A stretch of DNA of 64,000 nt from Atlantibacter sp. RC6 (GTDB taxonomy: Bacteria; Pseudomonadota; Gammaproteobacteria; Enterobacterales; Enterobacteriaceae). The notes below the pieces were generated by a model. It saw only the letters and a list, made by a program, of their open reading frames with translations, did not search any database and was not told the origin of the DNA. Shown piece after piece: positions 61,927-64,000 of this stretch. Each line of letters starts with the position of its first letter. Position 1 is the first letter of the stretch. The DNA is taken from the NCBI RefSeq assembly GCF_014193285.1, contig NZ_JACHZE010000002.1:124001-188000 (forward strand), written 5' to 3'. A program made the translations under genes and the position numbers.

Positions 61927-62268
61927 ATGATTGACCCGAAGAAAATTGAACAGATTGCCCGCCAGGTTCATGAATCCATGCCGAAAGGCATTCGTGAATT
62001 CGGGGATGACGTTGAAAAGAAAATCCGCCAGGTTTTACAGTCTCAGTTGACGCGTCTCGACCTGGTCAGCCGCGAAGAATTTGATGTGCAAACCCAGGTT
62101 CTGCTGCGCACCCGCGAGAAGCTGGCTGCGCTGGAACAGCGCATCAGCGCGCTGGAAGGCCGTAATACAACTGCGCAACCCGCTGCGCCAGCGCCAGCTA
62201 TTCCGCCGGTCGATGTGATTCAGCCTGCACCGGCGGTCCCGCCGGTTGATGAAGAAAAACCGCTGTAA
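61927..62268 (+). CDS. ubiK: Ubiquinone biosynthesis accessory factor
   Basis: This 113-residue protein is YqiC/UbiK: a coiled-coil core ([48 protein letters not shown]) and a Pro/Ala-rich tail with [14 protein letters not shown] repeats. It helps assemble the ubiquinone synthesis complex with UbiJ. The coordinates and start fit the E. coli protein; the tail is longer. Confidence 0.95.
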   Translation: MIDPKKIEQIARQVHESMPKGIREFGDDVEKKIRQVLQSQLTRLDLVSREEFDVQTQVLLRTREKLAALEQRISALEGRNTTAQPAAPAPAIPPVDVIQPAPAVPPVDEEKPL

Positions 62269-62321
62269 AAAATCGGGCCTTCATTGAAGGCCCGATTACA
62301 TAACCTACTCGTTTTTCACGC

Positions 62322-62768
62322 TTAACTCTTTTTGCGTATATCGCTCGCCATCAGGTTAAGCTGTTGCGCCCGCGTATTATTCAGTTCCGCCATACAGGCG
62401 ATACGCCCCATATCAAGCGCGTTGCCAATTGCACCTCCGCCTAACGAATACGCGAACTCACAATGTGATTTTCGAAAGGCAATAAATGATTTTCCAGCCT
62501 TATCCAGTCGGGTTTGGGCCTGTTTGATATACCGGGTCTCTTCATCCCATGCATTTAAGGCAAGGCGCATTGCTTGTTCCGACTCTTTCAGGGAGCTTTC
62601 GCTAACCTGGAGCTTTATTTCCAGACACTTTCTCATGTCAACCATTGAGGCGCTCTCTTCTGAACACTCATCACGTAACTCTTTCTCACTCTGTATAGCT
62701 TGAGCTGCCATAACGAATGAAGGAAAACACGTTACAATGACAGCAACAAGAAAAATTATTTTGCGCAT
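62322..62768 (-). CDS. LprI-like periplasmic lysozyme inhibitor (DUF1311), putative immunity protein
   Basis: This 148-residue protein has a signal peptide (MRKIIFLVAVIVTCFPSFVMA) and the four-cysteine helical DUF1311/LprI pattern: DECSEESASMVDMRKCLEIK, then FRKSHCEFAYSLGGG and IACMAELNNTRAQQL. LprI relatives inhibit lysozyme, and such proteins commonly act as immunity factors against peptidoglycan-cleaving T6SS effectors. It overlaps the upstream effector gene by 13 bases. The gene is AT-rich relative to the core neighbours. Confidence 0.8.
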   Translation of the reverse strand: MRKIIFLVAVIVTCFPSFVMAAQAIQSEKELRDECSEESASMVDMRKCLEIKLQVSESSLKESEQAMRLALNAWDEETRYIKQAQTRLDKAGKSFIAFRKSHCEFAYSLGGGAIGNALDMGRIACMAELNNTRAQQLNLMASDIRKKS

Positions 62769-63493
62769 GCAGATGTCCCTCTCTGTTGAATCGCACTCAA
62801 AGCATACGTAAGTTTATTAGCGTATCTGGAATCACGATTAGTGTTATAACGTTCAGCGATATTTTCAATGGTTAAACCCTTCCAGCCAACGATAACCCTT
62901 TTAATTCTTGATCTCTGGTATTTCAATACCTCTCCGGCGTGTAGGATATTGGCATGAGGGTTAAGCTGTTTTAACGTTTCGATTGTAGTGTTATGATTTC
63001 GTGCAATCTTATCAAAACTATCCCCGTTCTTTACCGTTACCCGCTCAATTTCGCTATTAAGCTCAACAATATTTTTATTCTGGAAATTAGCCGATCTCAA
63101 AAGCAAATACCCAATTCCTGCACGAATATTATATGCAGGCAATGATCTTACTGCGGAAAAACTTAGTTTACTTCTCCAGCCTGGCGGTAAAATCAACTCA
63201 CCACCATGACCCGATAATAATTCATCCAATCCAGGATCGCCAACCACACCTATTTGCATTGGTTTACGTTCCCACTCACTGCTGGTAGCGCCTGTCTCAA
63301 CCCATATCATCGCTTTTATATATAACCAGTTAAGCGGACGATACCCTGCCGTACCAGCCAGATGTCTATTATATTCATTGACCGCCTGACGTATTTCACA
63401 ATCCCACATATCCCATTTTTTATTTCCCCTTGCTGTATTAATTCCATCTTGCCATTTTTCAAAACCTGATTTTGTAGCCATTTGAGCACCCAT
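62756..63493 (-). CDS. LysM-containing lysozyme/lytic-transglycosylase-like protein, putative T6SS effector
   Basis: This 245-residue protein has no signal peptide. Residues about 45-135 hold a transglycosylase-like region: LNWLYIKAMIWVETGATS with a candidate catalytic Glu, then RKPMQIGVVGDPGLDELL and YNIRAGIGYLLLR. Residues about 151-193 form a LysM repeat (RVTVKNGDSFDKIARNH, then TIETLKQLNPHA and ILHAGEVLKY), and a weaker second repeat follows. Peptidoglycan binding and cleavage is the natural reading. Lack of an export signal plus the overlapping periplasmic LprI-like gene points to an injected effector with immunity. The start ATG 63493 follows AAGGAGG. Confidence 0.78.
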   Translation of the reverse strand: MGAQMATKSGFEKWQDGINTARGNKKWDMWDCEIRQAVNEYNRHLAGTAGYRPLNWLYIKAMIWVETGATSSEWERKPMQIGVVGDPGLDELLSGHGGELILPPGWRSKLSFSAVRSLPAYNIRAGIGYLLLRSANFQNKNIVELNSEIERVTVKNGDSFDKIARNHNTTIETLKQLNPHANILHAGEVLKYQRSRIKRVIVGWKGLTIENIAERYNTNRDSRYANKLTYALSAIQQRGTSACAK

Positions 63494-63604
63494 ATGCCCT
63501 CCTTATGTCAAAGTTTTACTAACTTAAACATTGTCTAAAGCAAAAAATGCTCATCACACACAAAAGTGGGAATATTATTCAGCACCAGGGGGATTTAGGA
63601 AAAT

Positions 63605-63633
63605 ATAAAAATAAGGCCTTCAGGAGAAGGCCT
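63605..63633 (-). terminator. Terminator after hldE
   Basis: On the minus strand the 8-bp stem AGGCCTTC/GAAGGCCT with loop TCCT is followed by a U-rich tail (TATTTTTATA). It lies just past the hldE stop codon. Confidence 0.88.
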
Positions 63634-63640
63634 GGGATAA

Positions 63641-64000
63641 TTATTTACCGCTGTCTTTCTGGATCTTTTTAATGATGTTGGTGGTTGAACATCCGTCTTC
63701 GAAGTTCAGCACCATCACCTCGCCGCCGTTGGCCCAGACCTCTTCGCTGCCTGCGATCTCTTCCGGTTTGTAATCGCCGCCTTTGACCAGCAGGTCAGGC
63801 AGGATCCCAGCGATCAGGCGCTGCGGGGTATCTTCTTCAAACGACACCACCCAGTCCACGGCTTCCAGCGCGCCCAGCACGATCATCCGCTGTTCAAGCG
63901 GGTTCACCGGACGGGTTTCGCCTTTCAGGCGTTTGGTGGAGGCGTCGCTGTTGACCGCGACGATCAAACGGTCGCCCAACTTGCGGGCGTTAGCCAGATA
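63641..64000 (-). CDS. hldE: Bifunctional heptose-7-phosphate kinase / heptose-1-phosphate adenylyltransferase, C-terminal part
   Basis: The last 119 residues are present; the gene runs off the right edge. The sequence [38 protein letters not shown] and [11 protein letters not shown] belongs to the C-terminal cytidylyltransferase-like domain of HldE, ending [14 protein letters not shown]. HldE makes ADP-heptose for lipopolysaccharide core. In E. coli glgS and others lie between ubiK and hldE; here an effector-immunity pair takes that place. Confidence 0.96.
   Translation of the reverse strand, partial: YLANARKLGDRLIVAVNSDASTKRLKGETRPVNPLEQRMIVLGALEAVDWVVSFEEDTPQRLIAGILPDLLVKGGDYKPEEIAGSEEVWANGGEVMVLNFEDGCSTTNIIKKIQKDSGK

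Overview
The window is a chromosomal segment of an enterobacterium (Enterobacteriaceae, of the Enterobacter/Kosakonia/Klebsiella/Escherichia kind). The evidence is an ordered set of genes familiar from Escherichia coli: speC, yqgA, tRNA-Phe (pheV), yghU, yghX, yqhA, yghA, exbDB, metC, yghB, yqhC, yqhD, dkgA, ygiQ, ftsP, plsC, parC, mdaB, ygiN, parE, yqiA, cpdA, yqiB, nudF, tolC, ygiB, ygiC, ygiD, zupT, ribB, ubiK and hldE. All identifications come from reading the sequence and recognising families; no database search was run, and the species is not fixed.

Layout. 1-1,655 holds the start of speC, yqgA and tRNA-Phe. 1,656-4,841 is a small integrated element at the 3' end of the tRNA. It is bounded by an imperfect copy of the tRNA end and carries a broken type I restriction gene (hsdR), an AbiE toxin-antitoxin/phage-defence pair and a 21-bp-period repeat array, but no integrase. 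A SymE-type toxin gene with a structured leader follows. 5,748-10,861 is a catabolic and uptake operon: FadR-type regulator, RpiB-like isomerase, beta-hydroxyacid dehydrogenase and a complete polar-amino-acid-type ABC transporter of unknown substrate. 10,988-24,876 is a mixed accessory block: yjdF, a LysR/amino-acid permease/cystathionine-lyase-like trio, a lipoprotein hydrolase, an autotransporter, cobQ-cobU, a PuuB-like oxidoreductase, a beta-lactamase-fold lipoprotein and yghU. 24,922-28,287 encodes an autotransporter whose passenger has a zinc-metalloprotease signature.

From 28,680 onward the core backbone is nearly intact: iron-uptake energisation (exbBD), methionine synthesis (metC under apparent MetJ boxes), aldehyde detoxification (yqhCD-dkgA), phospholipid synthesis (plsC), topoisomerase IV (parC, parE), the nudF-yqiB-cpdA-yqiA-parE operon, tolC, zinc uptake, and riboflavin synthesis under an FMN riboswitch.

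Two compact antibacterial cassettes interrupt this backbone. Between ygiN and parE lies hcp + a Tlde1-like L,D-transpeptidase-fold effector + its putative immunity gene (49,287-50,576). Between ubiK and hldE lies a LysM/lysozyme-like effector + a LprI-like periplasmic inhibitor (62,322-63,493). Both look like orphan type VI secretion modules, since no T6SS structural genes other than hcp are present. These two cassettes, the metalloprotease-type autotransporter and the tRNA-Phe defence island are the most interesting parts of the window.
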